Part shown: positions 7,249 through 14,594 of the stretch, in pieces
Numbering within the stretch: position 1 is the first letter of the stretch
Layout of the letters: every line of letters begins with the position of its first letter
DNA from: a virus
Strand: one strand, 5' to 3'
DNA length: 22,885 nt
Virus record (IMG/VR): IMGVR_UViG_3300020171_000137
Span: 1-22,885 of that record
Position numbers and translations under genes: made by a program
Notes under the pieces: generated by a model
Databases searched by the model: none
Told to the model about the DNA's origin: nothing
Seen by the model: the letters and a program-made list of their open reading frames with translations, nothing else

Positions 7249-7645
7249 TTAACACCTTATCCAGAGCTTCGTTATATTGCTGTTCAACCATTGGGTCAGG
7301 CGGTTGATAATTCCATTGCCGATTTGCCAGCAAACTGTCCACATATACGCCTTTAGTAGTACTGGTTACTTTAGCTCTTTTATCGTTTAACAGCTTTTCG
7401 TACTCGGTCTGTGTCAAAGGTGTTAGAGTAGTACCATCCTGCATACCACTAGGGATACTCTTTGCTCCCGCTGGAAACTGAGCCAGACAAAATCCTTCTA
7501 TGTCATCGTAACAGTCAATCTGCAAGGCTGGCGGGGCGTAACTACAAGTCCCATACCAGCCCTGAGAATAACAAGACTGTAAGAAGTCGGTTATCATCGC
7601 CTTTAGATTTGGCGGGTAATTGATTTTGAAATACTGATTAGCCAT
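7241..7645 (-). CDS. Phage protein of unknown function, virion region
   Basis: This is a 134-residue protein that I do not recognise. It starts MANQYFKINYPPNLKAMITD, and its first six residues resemble those of the next gene (MANRYFK). It has four Cys in the first half (SCYSQGWYGTCSY, IDCYDDIEGFC) and a helical C-terminal half (TEYEKLLNDKRAKVT, EQQYNEALDKVLNG) reminiscent in composition of tail-fibre accessory proteins. A GGAGT ribosome site precedes it. It ends inside the start of the repeat protein gene, so the two are probably translated together. A chaperone or attachment partner for that protein is possible but unproven. Confidence 0.6.
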   Translation of the reverse strand: MANQYFKINYPPNLKAMITDFLQSCYSQGWYGTCSYAPPALQIDCYDDIEGFCLAQFPAGAKSIPSGMQDGTTLTPLTQTEYEKLLNDKRAKVTSTTKGVYVDSLLANRQWNYQPPDPMVEQQYNEALDKVLNG

Positions 7646-7665
7646 ATAAAGTTACTCCGTCTTAT

Positions 7666-8211
7666 TTATGCACCGAGCATGGTATGATTAGCGAATACCT
7701 TAGCAGAAGTGGAAGCGTCTTTATCCCAAGCCGCCGCCCATTTATAACCGTTCAGAATGGGGTCCCCTGCACCGGCGCCAGTCTTGGCTATGAACGAATG
7801 GGTGATAGCCGCAAAAGGCCCGTCACCTGTCGTATAGGCAAACGCCCAGCTTGCAACAGTCGCACCGTCTCCAGTATTGTCAGCATCAGTATCAGGACTC
7901 ATTGGATAAGTTGCCGTCTTATGCTTTTCGGAGCCAGCCACTACTGTAAAATTTGAATAGGTGCTAGTTACCGTAGGAACACCACCCGCCTCATCGTTCG
8001 CAGTTGCCAGATACAGACTGTCGAAGTCGTTAGTCGGCGCTGCCCCACATGCTGACTGGGCATACCAGACGTTACCCGCAGTGGTTACGATGTTTCTACC
8101 CCAGATTCTACGCTCTTCTCCCGTCTTCTCATTAGTGAGTACGAGCAAAGCGTCATGTTCCCTCTTTCCGCCTGGTCTCATTTGTGATAATAGGTTACTT
8201 AATTTATGCAC
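7666..8211 (-). CDS. Putative virion structural protein
   Basis: This 181-residue protein starts at a GTG (8211) with GGAGGT about nine bases upstream. After a basic N-terminus (LLSQMRPGGKREHDALLVLT) comes RIWGRNIVTTAGNVWYAQSA and a Thr/Ala/Asp-rich beta region ending GYKWAAAWDKDASTSAKVFA. Proteins with this 'GxNIVTxAGxxxYAQ' opening are met next to fibre-like genes in phages, but I know no assigned function. It is probably a surface or neck component from its position between the capsid gene and the repeat protein. Confidence 0.6.
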   Translation of the reverse strand: MHKLSNLLSQMRPGGKREHDALLVLTNEKTGEERRIWGRNIVTTAGNVWYAQSACGAAPTNDFDSLYLATANDEAGGVPTVTSTYSNFTVVAGSEKHKTATYPMSPDTDADNTGDGATVASWAFAYTTGDGPFAAITHSFIAKTGAGAGDPILNGYKWAAAWDKDASTSAKVFANHTMLGA

Positions 8212-8306
8212 TTCTTTTTACCTCCGGTATTTAGTACAACAGACATTTTATCTTTAACCAACATCTTCTCTTTTGGCTGGAATAACTTTTTTAGAAACTT
8301 GAACAT
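8199..8306 (-). CDS. 35-residue basic micro-protein
   Basis: The start ATG (8306) directly follows the stop of the previous gene (TAAATG), and the stop lies 13 bases inside the next gene, whose ribosome site is within its 3' end. The peptide begins MFKFLKKLFQPKEKMLVKDK, strongly basic and amphipathic at the N-terminus. It may be a real small gene or only a translational bridge that carries ribosomes to the next gene. Confidence 0.45.
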   Translation of the reverse strand: MFKFLKKLFQPKEKMLVKDKMSVVLNTGGKKKCIN

Positions 8307-8483
8307 TTAATTTACCTTGTTCCAGTTAGTCCCGTCCGGTGAAATATATGTATCTACCGTTGTGTCTACCTTGACTTCATAGCAAATAGAGCCAGGACGC
8401 ACTCCGGTAGGTTTCACATCTGCTGTCAGGCAGACAAACACACGTCTGAATTGGATGGGTTCTGATATTTCAATAACTGCCAT
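8307..8483 (-). CDS. Small phage protein following the capsid gene
   Basis: The protein is 58 residues from the ATG at 8483 (MAVIEISEPIQFRRVFVCLT). I chose this start over one 20 codons upstream because GGAGGTAAAC sits directly before it. The pattern CLTADVKPTGVRPGSICYEV then TYISPDGTNWNKVN is the kind of compact beta protein often found in phage virion regions ('xTGxxxGSxxYE...TYI..DGT.W'). Its role is unknown; a minor virion or cement component is possible. Confidence 0.6.
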   Translation of the reverse strand: MAVIEISEPIQFRRVFVCLTADVKPTGVRPGSICYEVKVDTTVDTYISPDGTNWNKVN

Positions 8484-8568
8484 GTTTACCTCCAAAACCT
8501 TGCCAGGATGGATGAGAAAGGAGAAACTCACCCACCCCGACAAGTAAATTAAAACTAACTAACTCCTT

Positions 8569-9699
8569 TTAGACATTGGTGAGTTGACCGTATGTTGCAC
8601 GGTACTCAAGGCGGTTACAACCGAACACGTCTCTCACACGGTAGAACACGTTGTCAGTAGCGAAGTCTCCGTCCATTGCGCCGATTGACCCACCACCGAT
8701 TGAAACCTTATCGCTTGCTTTCATGCAAATCTCAGGTCTCTCGTGTCCTGCCAGATAGTCGCATTCCATTGCGGCAATATCACGCGGGTCAGCGAACAAG
8801 AACCAACTAAGTACATTACCAGTACAGAAGATGGGAATGTACGGGTCGATTACAAGTTGCAATCCATACTGGGATACAACATTGGTTGTCGGGAATGGGA
8901 CAGCAGTCGCAGGTACATTGGTCGTTGCAACCCACTGTTTGACTGCTGAGGTCAGGATTTGGCGAGCGGTGAATTCAAGACCCGGGCCGACAACAAGGTA
9001 TTTAGCCCTGTTCATTATCGGTTCACCGTTTACGTCAAGGAAAGCCGCCATCGCTTCTACTGTATTCTCAAGATTAGCGATAGTCAGCGGCAGCGCACCT
9101 ACGTTGCCTTGTGCAGCAGTATAGAGACCAGTACCAGCCAGGCAGTCCCCGCAATAAAGCGAGGATACTACACGGTGTTCAGTTCTAACCGCAGCCCTAG
9201 CAAATCGTTCCGGGGTATCTTTCAAAGCCCCTAAGTCATCATTAATCAGGGCTTCCCATGAGATGTCAAACTGTCTGCCATATTTCTTGACAGATACCGG
9301 GTAGCGAGTCTCGTTTCTGTCGCTGGCGAGATATTCGCCTTTCTCAGCGACTTCATCAAGATGCTGGTCTCCGCCGGTGACACCGAACCTATACCCACCA
9401 ACTTGCGGGTAGATACGAGGTACAGTTCCCATGCGGACGAAGGATTTCCAGACCGGGTCAACCGCTTTGTAAGCAGCGAGTACCTGTCTGTCTAAAACAT
9501 CACCAAACAGGTAAGGGAAGTCTGAGGTTGTCAGTGCTTCTCTCAAGAGATATTCGTGGCGATGCTGTGGTAAACCCTTTGCATTTGTGAGCAGGTCAAT
9601 GGTTTCCTTCAGCTTTAGCTCATAGCCTTCAGGTTTGTTGGTTTCGGAGAAGGACTGATAACCTTTCCAGTCCTCCATAAGTTTCATTAATTCAGGCAT
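8569..9699 (-). CDS. Major capsid protein, HK97 fold
   Basis: This 376-residue protein has an N-terminal helical arm (MPELMKLMEDWKGYQSFSET), then DVLDRQVLAAYKAVDPVWKS, the E-loop region around GVTGGDQHLDEVAEKGEYLA, and the strongly typical VKKYGRQFDISWEALINDDL followed by LKDTPERFARAA. This block is seen in Mu gpT-like and related HK97-fold capsid proteins. The remainder has the P-domain/A-domain layout (EFTARQILTSAVKQWVATTN, LQLVIDPYI, IGAMDGDFATDNVFYRVRDV). It forms the shell. No protease domain is fused; that activity is probably in the ChaB fusion protein upstream. Confidence 0.87.
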   Translation of the reverse strand: MPELMKLMEDWKGYQSFSETNKPEGYELKLKETIDLLTNAKGLPQHRHEYLLREALTTSDFPYLFGDVLDRQVLAAYKAVDPVWKSFVRMGTVPRIYPQVGGYRFGVTGGDQHLDEVAEKGEYLASDRNETRYPVSVKKYGRQFDISWEALINDDLGALKDTPERFARAAVRTEHRVVSSLYCGDCLAGTGLYTAAQGNVGALPLTIANLENTVEAMAAFLDVNGEPIMNRAKYLVVGPGLEFTARQILTSAVKQWVATTNVPATAVPFPTTNVVSQYGLQLVIDPYIPIFCTGNVLSWFLFADPRDIAAMECDYLAGHERPEICMKASDKVSIGGGSIGAMDGDFATDNVFYRVRDVFGCNRLEYRATYGQLTNV

Positions 9700-9716
9700 T
9701 ATTGCCTCCTGTTATT

Positions 9717-9929
9717 TTATTTTGTCTTTGTGGCGGCTTCCTCAGCCACTTTCTTTGTAGTTTCATAGTCTTCCATTGCCTTTTCAATAGCCAGTAGAGA
9801 GTTGCAAGCCTCTATCGCACCATCAAACATGTAAAGGTCAGCCTGAACCTTGTTGAAAGCCATCACAGCTTGCTCTTTGCCTTTCTTATACTGTCCTAAC
9901 TGTGCTTCAAGTATTGCTCTGTTTACCAT
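9717..9929 (-). CDS. Small coiled-coil protein before the capsid gene
   Basis: This is a 70-residue, highly helical protein (AILEAQLGQYKKGKEQAVMA, then LLAIEKAMEDYETTKKVAEE). It has heptad-like spacing and no other motif, and stands 17 bases before the capsid gene. Such small helical proteins are common beside capsid genes and may help assembly, but a specific role cannot be given. Confidence 0.6.
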   Translation of the reverse strand: MVNRAILEAQLGQYKKGKEQAVMAFNKVQADLYMFDGAIEACNSLLAIEKAMEDYETTKKVAEEAATKTK

Positions 9930-9950
9930 ATTCGCTCTCCCTTTGCTACC

Positions 9951-10880
9951 TTAAACCGCTGAATCGTAGCAACGCACCCAGACAATGCCTTTGCTGACAA
10001 TGTCCGCTATCGGGATGCTTCCGACTTTGGTACTCGCCACTCCAGCATTGGTAACATATCCGACTGATTCAGGGTTAGCAGCGGCAATTAGAGCCGTGAT
10101 ATTCCCCGCAACCTGAGCGACATTCAGCCTCCAGGCGTGCATAGATGCAGGTGGGCCGGCAAGTATTGCCTGATGCTGTCCAGCAAAAACTACCCTAGCG
10201 TCAGTTTGAGTAGTCCCCGCCCAAACACCACCTTCAAAAGGAACGATGATGTGACCAGCCTTCAGAATATTTTGAGCATCCACATTTATCCATGAGCCAA
10301 AGTTATAGAGATGCCCAGTCGTGTTAGCAGTAAGATGCCCTTCATGATATCCACTAAGACCCTCGGAAGCACCGCCATTGAGAGTAGCTAACATGGATTT
10401 GCCGTAGCCACCACTAACTACAACAGCATTGTACATAGCCAGCGCAGCATCCACTGTCGGGTCAAAGTGAACCTTAACGGCGATAGTGTCCGTGTTGCCA
10501 CCAGTTATAATACCCAGGGCATAGCCAAAGGGCAGTTGAGTGGCTATACTGCTAATCTTGCTGACAACGCAGGTGGTCTTATTGATAAACAACTCATCGC
10601 CACCAGCTACGGCACTATTGCCAGCATCATCTCTGGCGTAGACATCTATTACCCAAATTCCCTCGGTGTCTACGGCAATCAGGTCTGTCCCAAGCACCTC
10701 AGTCTTGAAAGCAACCCCAACTATCCTTCCGCATACTACGGGCAAACCTTTTGTAACTAGAGAGCCAGCGTGGGTCAACTCACTGGCCAAGAATGTGACA
10801 TGTCTACCTTCGTAGGTAGAAGAAATTTCGTCTCCAGCAGTCAGCGCATCTGCTACTGGATAAACTCCAAATGTTGGCAT
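9951..10880 (-). CDS. Decoration-type protein (DUF2190-like) with extra C-terminal domain
   Basis: This protein is 309 residues. Residues 1 to about 145 belong to the same family as the two proteins encoded just upstream: EISSTYEGRHVTFLASELTH, LVTKGLPVVCG, VDTEGIWVIDV, FGYALG and IAVKVHFDP. This pattern fits DUF2190-type capsid decoration proteins. Residues ~146-309 form an extra domain, rich in Gly and aromatics (EGHLTANTTGHLYNFGSWIN, GHIIVPFEGGVWAG, GSIPIADIVSKGIVWVRCYD). The ribosome site is AGGAGGTAAACA. The extra domain may be exposed on the capsid surface. The assignment of family is from memory of motifs. Confidence 0.6.
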   Translation of the reverse strand: MPTFGVYPVADALTAGDEISSTYEGRHVTFLASELTHAGSLVTKGLPVVCGRIVGVAFKTEVLGTDLIAVDTEGIWVIDVYARDDAGNSAVAGGDELFINKTTCVVSKISSIATQLPFGYALGIITGGNTDTIAVKVHFDPTVDAALAMYNAVVVSGGYGKSMLATLNGGASEGLSGYHEGHLTANTTGHLYNFGSWINVDAQNILKAGHIIVPFEGGVWAGTTQTDARVVFAGQHQAILAGPPASMHAWRLNVAQVAGNITALIAAANPESVGYVTNAGVASTKVGSIPIADIVSKGIVWVRCYDSAV

Positions 10881-10911
10881 TGTTTACCTCCTAATATTAG
10901 ATTGTGCGGGA

Positions 10912-11346
10912 TTATGGGGTCGGGACTATGGGACATTCGCCGTGAACCTTGACAGCAATAACAAGTGCTGCGCCTTGTCCAGTGTGCGGCTGAAGTACCC
11001 ACCCGAAACTCTTGTTACCGGCTGCATTGCCATCAACGAGTAAACCAGCATTAGTTATCCACACGTGTTGACCTACTATCATGGCGGCAGCCGCCGTAAC
11101 GGAAAGATACCAGACACCCTCTGTGTCGATTGTAACCCAGTCAGTCGCTGCTAATGCAGAATGAAAAGAGACGCCGACTAGGGATGCGACACCAGTACAT
11201 AGAACCGGCTGCCCTTTGTTCACAAGATTATCGGCTGCCTGATTGACGTGGATTAGATTAGATTCGAGAACGGAGACATGGCGACCCTCATAGGTTGAAG
11301 AGACTTCGTCGCCTGCATCTCCTGCTACACAAGTTTTATAAGGCAT
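10912..11346 (-). CDS. Decoration-type protein (DUF2190-like), second paralogue
   Basis: This 144-residue protein has the shared core: EVSSTYEGRHVSVLESNLIH, LVNKGQPVLCTG, VTIDTEGVWYLSV, VGQHVWIT, FGWVLQP, VIAVKVHGE. It lacks the C-terminal extension of its neighbour. The ribosome site AGGAGGTTAAAATT precedes the ATG. It is probably a trimeric or pentameric capsid-surface protein stabilising the shell. The copy number and exact binding site are not visible. Confidence 0.6.
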   Translation of the reverse strand: MPYKTCVAGDAGDEVSSTYEGRHVSVLESNLIHVNQAADNLVNKGQPVLCTGVASLVGVSFHSALAATDWVTIDTEGVWYLSVTAAAAMIVGQHVWITNAGLLVDGNAAGNKSFGWVLQPHTGQGAALVIAVKVHGECPIVPTP

Positions 11347-11390
11347 AATTTTAACCTCCTAAGTAAAATATTTGTTTTGATTATCGTGAT

Positions 11391-11477
11391 TTACCTCCCG
11401 TTGACAGCATATGGATTGTAGTAGGCATTAACTGCAACTTCTGGTGTTTGTGCGCCGCCTAATCCGTTGCCCACCAT
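11391..11477 (-). CDS. 28-residue micro-protein between decoration paralogues
   Basis: The ATG at 11477 comes one base after the previous stop, with AGAGG six bases before it. The peptide starts MVGNGLGGAQTPEVAVNAYY and ends NPYAVNGR. Its composition looks like structural-protein coding sequence, not random DNA, and it fills an otherwise empty 132-base gap. It could be a remnant of a longer gene. The evidence is modest. Confidence 0.35.
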   Translation of the reverse strand: MVGNGLGGAQTPEVAVNAYYNPYAVNGR

Positions 11478-11478
11478 G

Positions 11479-11943
11479 TTATGCCTCTATGTCTGTGGTG
11501 TAGAACCAGAACGGCCACATCCAATGAACTTTAACGGCAATAACCTGTGTAATGGGAGCACCTTGTCCTGGATCGGCAATGGGTTCAAGCGCATAGCCAA
11601 AAATAGCGTATGAGGTTGACCACTCATCATAGATCACCCCCGTGAAACTAATATAAAGAACTTGACCTACTACAATAGTGCCGAAGGAATTAACTCCGGT
11701 ATTGGTTACTGATAAGCGCCATATACCCTCAGTATCTACAGGTATTGAATCCGTTGCCGCTGTTGCTGTTTTGAGTGCTACTCCGGCGCCATCAAAGAAG
11801 GCTACGGGATCACCTTTTTGAACTAGGCCACCACCAGGATGAATTAGACTGGATGCTTCGATGTTTACATGCCTACCCTCGAAAGTGGAAGAGATTTCAC
11901 GTCCGGCTACAGCTTCAAAAGGATTAGTATAAGGATTAGCCAT
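11479..11943 (-). CDS. Decoration-type protein (DUF2190-like), first paralogue
   Basis: This 154-residue protein is the first of three tandem relatives in transcription order. It has REISSTFEGRHVNIEASSLI, GLVQKGDPVAFFDGAGVALK, VDTEGIWRLSV, FGYALEP and VIAVKVHW. It ends in an aromatic-rich tail (MWPFWFYTTDIEA) that the other two lack. Ribosome site AAGGAGGCGAAGC lies inside the end of the 47-residue gene. The role is inferred as capsid decoration, from its place between the protease-scaffold and capsid genes. Confidence 0.6.
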   Translation of the reverse strand: MANPYTNPFEAVAGREISSTFEGRHVNIEASSLIHPGGGLVQKGDPVAFFDGAGVALKTATAATDSIPVDTEGIWRLSVTNTGVNSFGTIVVGQVLYISFTGVIYDEWSTSYAIFGYALEPIADPGQGAPITQVIAVKVHWMWPFWFYTTDIEA

Positions 11944-12079
11944 GCTTCGCCTCCTTCGCTGCCTTCATTTTTGCCAGACGATTATCGAATGCTTCTTTTA
12001 ATTTCTCCGGTTCTTCAGGCACTTCTTCGGGTTTGCATTTAAGCGCCCATGCTATGCGTTGTTTTACACTCTTGTCCAT
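11936..12079 (-). CDS. 47-residue basic helical protein
   Basis: The protein opens MDKSVKQRIAWALKCKPEEV and ends FDNRLAKMKAAKEAKHG. The ATG at 12079 lies two bases after the stop of the ChaB fusion gene, whose last codons contain the ribosome site GGGAGGTAATC. The 3' end overlaps the next gene by 8 bases and contains that gene's ribosome site. The tight coupling on both sides makes it very likely real. It is charged and helical, and I do not recognise its function. Confidence 0.7.
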   Translation of the reverse strand: MDKSVKQRIAWALKCKPEEVPEEPEKLKEAFDNRLAKMKAAKEAKHG

Positions 12080-12081
12080 GA

Positions 12082-13803
12082 TTACCTCCCACTGACGGCG
12101 GTCTCTAATTGCTTATCCGACCACTCCGGATGCATCTTTTTCCAACTCTCCCTAAGAGCCGCTTGGTCTTTTTCGGGATTGACAGTTGTAGTGCCCATAC
12201 CTTTGACCTTTCCGGCTTCTGCCAATGCGCTGACATAATCCTTTTCGGACTTGACAGCTTCAGCTATGCCTTCACCAGTCTCGGCATCTTTGAACCGCTC
12301 AATCAATCTCGCCTTCGACGGCATTGGCAATTCGGATTCGCTTACGGCTTTGTCTATTACGGACTTGGCTTCAGCTTTCCTTTGTGCCTTTTCCGACTCG
12401 GTAATCTTGGTTTTGAGTCCATCTCGCTCTGTGGTAAGTGTAGTTATTTGTCCTTCTAATACTGTGATTTTTTCTTCTTGTTCTCCCAATTTCTTTGCCT
12501 CCTGTAATGTTTTGGCTTTAACCTCAGTCTCGATAATCTTAACCAGGTCAGGACGCCGTTCCTTTAATGCCTCTATATTTACAAGGTCAACATCATTCTC
12601 TCGGTCAACCTCATACATTGTAACTGTGCCGCCAGCACCCGCTTCGGTTACAAAATCCACTGAACGCACTCTTATAATGCGTTCGATTATGTTGGTTTTA
12701 ATGCCTTCTATAGCGCCTTTAATAGCCGAGCCGATAGCGTTAATAGAAACACCCATCTCCTGTAGCATATTCTGGTCTCTTAGTTGCGCTAGTTTCGCTT
12801 GTAACCATGGTTCAACGACTACCGCCTCGCCAATGACTTGACCTTTATCGTCTACATGGACATTTTTGAGGGTAGCAACCCAATCCTTTATCGACCGCTC
12901 AGGACGGGCTTTATCCTCCGCGTCTGTCGGATGGTCAGCGTACATTTTAACGCCTTCAAATAGTTTATAATCCCGTTTCAGAGTTTCAGGGGAGTAAAAT
13001 CTTTCCTTTGAACTATTGAGTCCGGGCTTAATCACAACTATTGTGGCAATACCCTTCGATGATACAATCGCCTCTGAGAGTGAACTGTAATCAGCCAGGA
13101 TAGTGCGACTTTCAGATTCTTTAACCCATCGGGGTATGTCTTCATCTGCAATATCAAGATTCCGATATTCAGTACGGATTTTACTTTTTACAGAGGTTGA
13201 TTCCGCAATGGGGATTTCTACCCGTTGCCCCCTAAAGCCGCCCGGTGAGAGAGCCGCAGATGCACGTCCTAGTTGTGTCTTGGTAACTTTCTTATCAAGT
13301 GATTCCCACAGTAATAGTTTCCACGTGGCAGGTGCTTCTGCATTTGGAGTATACGCAAAAGCCTCTTTAGGAAACTTCACGCCGTCCTCAGTCTTCATAA
13401 GTTCCTGTTCTTTTAACCAAGCAAGAGTGGCGGTAGCTTCTTTGATAGCCTCTTTCATCCTTCCCTCATCGGGGATTTCAGAAGATAGAAGCTCCTGGCA
13501 GAGTTCCACTATTTTCTTAATTCTGCCGGCATCCGAAGCGGCGTTACGTTTACCCGCCTCTTGAATTATCTCTGCGTAAATAGGTTGTAATGACATAGGC
13601 ACCCCCTTAGATTCTTTAGCGACCCACTCATCGTCTTTCTGTTCGTATTTAGTTTTAACAGCCGCCCACGCAGTCGCATTTGCCTTACCTTCATCGCCTT
13701 TGTATTGAACTATGGCGGCATTAAAAGCGGCGACAAATATCTCGATAGCGTGTTTAGGTAAACCTTTGATTCTCTCTGGCGGATTCTCTACTGTATATGG
13801 CAT
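12082..13803 (-). CDS. ChaB domain - prohead protease - scaffold fusion
   Basis: The protein is 573 residues from ATG 13803, chosen because AGGAGGTATTTAT precedes it. Residues 1-60 match ChaB (NPPERIKGLPKHAIEIFVAA, then AWAAVKTKYEQKDDEWV). Residues ~138-230 hold a segment FPKEAFAYTP...TKTQLGRASAALSPGGFRGQ. Residues ~250-400 look like a herpes-type/HK97-type prohead protease, with candidate catalytic H291 (ADHPT) and S353 (MGVSINAIG), then RVRSVDFVTEAGAGG, the end typical of phage proteases. Residues ~430-490 are coiled coil (LGEQEEKITVLEGQITTLTT), typical of scaffold, and the end (MHPEWSDKQLETAVSGR) is charged. It would assemble the prohead and then cleave scaffold and capsid. The catalytic assignment is an inference from motif and spacing. 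Confidence 0.75.
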   Translation of the reverse strand: MPYTVENPPERIKGLPKHAIEIFVAAFNAAIVQYKGDEGKANATAWAAVKTKYEQKDDEWVAKESKGVPMSLQPIYAEIIQEAGKRNAASDAGRIKKIVELCQELLSSEIPDEGRMKEAIKEATATLAWLKEQELMKTEDGVKFPKEAFAYTPNAEAPATWKLLLWESLDKKVTKTQLGRASAALSPGGFRGQRVEIPIAESTSVKSKIRTEYRNLDIADEDIPRWVKESESRTILADYSSLSEAIVSSKGIATIVVIKPGLNSSKERFYSPETLKRDYKLFEGVKMYADHPTDAEDKARPERSIKDWVATLKNVHVDDKGQVIGEAVVVEPWLQAKLAQLRDQNMLQEMGVSINAIGSAIKGAIEGIKTNIIERIIRVRSVDFVTEAGAGGTVTMYEVDRENDVDLVNIEALKERRPDLVKIIETEVKAKTLQEAKKLGEQEEKITVLEGQITTLTTERDGLKTKITESEKAQRKAEAKSVIDKAVSESELPMPSKARLIERFKDAETGEGIAEAVKSEKDYVSALAEAGKVKGMGTTTVNPEKDQAALRESWKKMHPEWSDKQLETAVSGR

Positions 13804-13828
13804 ATAAATACCTCCTAAAATTGGATAA

Positions 13829-13855
13829 TAAAAAAGCCACCCCGAATGAGTGGCT
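13829..13855 (-). terminator. Intrinsic terminator (second of two)
   Basis: On the minus strand AGCCAC, a nine-base loop, and GTGGCT are followed at once by a run of T (TTTTT, then ATTAT). The hairpin is at 13835-13855. It lies 25 bases before the ribosome site of the ChaB fusion gene. No T-run exists on the plus-strand side. Confidence 0.8.
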
Positions 13856-13860
13856 ATAAA

Positions 13861-13903
13861 ACAAAAAGAAGAACCGATAAACATTTCTGCCTATCGGTTC
13901 TTC
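13861..13903 (-). terminator. Intrinsic terminator (first of two), perfect 12-bp stem
   Basis: GAAGAACCGATA (13868-13879) pairs perfectly with TATCGGTTCTTC (13892-13903) around a 12-base loop. On the minus strand the hairpin is followed by TTTTTGTTTT. It ends the upstream operon, 28 bases after the stop of the gene at 13931. Confidence 0.85.
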
Positions 13904-13930
13904 CGTAAGACGAGACTATGCTATTTTAAT

Positions 13931-14176
13931 TTACTGTGGGTTTAGTTTTATAATTTCTGTTCTATCCTTAAATATTAACTGTATCTCTTTTTCTGATATT
14001 TCAAAGCCTATAAAAATATCCCAATCAGGGGGGGATTCTCCGTATTGGGGATGGGTTAAGAGTTTTAACAGTGATTCGTTACAAGGGTGTGCCTTGATTT
14101 TCTCTAATCCCTTTGCACTATAAAGCATATCGTGAAAACGCTCTATAGTTTCAAACCCATTCAGTATTTGTATCAT
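13931..14176 (-). CDS. Accessory phage protein, unknown
   Basis: This 81-residue protein starts MIQILNGFETIERFHDMLYS. It is acidic to neutral with alternating helices and strands (ISEKEIQLIFKDRTEIIKLN). No family was recognised. It starts within the shared junction TAAGGAGGAACCTTATG, whose first three bases are the stop of the previous gene. It is the last gene before the twin terminators. Confidence 0.6.
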   Translation of the reverse strand: MIQILNGFETIERFHDMLYSAKGLEKIKAHPCNESLLKLLTHPQYGESPPDWDIFIGFEISEKEIQLIFKDRTEIIKLNPQ

Positions 14177-14190
14177 AAGGTTCCTCCTTA
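14174..14190 (-). promoter_or_regulatory. Shared gene-junction ribosome site, copy 1
   Basis: On the minus strand the junction reads TAAGGAGGAACCTTATG: stop of one gene, ribosome site, start of the next. TAAGG and CCTTA can pair around the loop AGGAA, so part of the ribosome site would sit in a small hairpin. The same 17 bases occur at 14578-14594, and a near copy at 14802-14821. Confidence 0.8.
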
Positions 14191-14580
14191 ACCTGAAACT
14201 GTCTTGCTATAGTCTATGACCCTATTTTTTATTAAGTCAAGCGTCCCATTCCGTCCTATCGGGTCATGACGATGCACTGCAAGATAATCAGAATATTGTT
14301 TCGATGTAAAAAGATTGCTTTCCATCAGGTCATCATGTTTATTTATCCAATCGGTGAATTTCTGCCATTCGATAAACATAGACACGTCTTCTTCTGTCAC
14401 GTGTTCTATGTCGATTCTTATTAACATAATCGGTAATGGACAAACAATACTCAATTTACTCAATCTATTATTATGTAAATAACATAATCTTGCTACACAT
14501 CTAACGTAATCCTGCCCAAATGGATTTTCAGTCTTGATAAGAAGCTCACTATACTTTTTAACCTGCTCTACTGTCAGCAT
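14188..14580 (-). CDS. Accessory phage protein, unknown
   Basis: This 130-residue protein begins MLTVEQVKKYSELLIKTENP and is helical, with several Cys and His (DYVRCVARLCYLHNN, YLAVHRHDP). I cannot name a family. It has the same 17-base junction as its downstream neighbour, again starting with the stop codon of the gene before. Base composition is A/T-rich compared with the terminase and portal genes around it. Confidence 0.6.
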   Translation of the reverse strand: MLTVEQVKKYSELLIKTENPFGQDYVRCVARLCYLHNNRLSKLSIVCPLPIMLIRIDIEHVTEEDVSMFIEWQKFTDWINKHDDLMESNLFTSKQYSDYLAVHRHDPIGRNGTLDLIKNRVIDYSKTVSG

Positions 14581-14594
14581 AAGGTTCCTCCTTA
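14578..14594 (-). promoter_or_regulatory. Shared gene-junction ribosome site, copy 2
   Basis: This is an identical 17 bases (TAAGGAGGAACCTTATG) joining the stop of the winged-helix gene to the start of the 130-residue gene. Exact identity at two neighbouring junctions is more than the needs of ribosome binding explain. Confidence 0.8.

Noticed and set aside
8484-8543. A 20-residue extension of the small protein at 8307
   Set aside because: The internal ATG at 8483 has a perfect ribosome site; the extension has none.
13804-13884. A 27-residue N-terminal extension of the ChaB fusion protein
   Set aside because: It would be translated from within the terminator hairpin, with no ribosome site. 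The ATG at 13803 has AGGAGGT.
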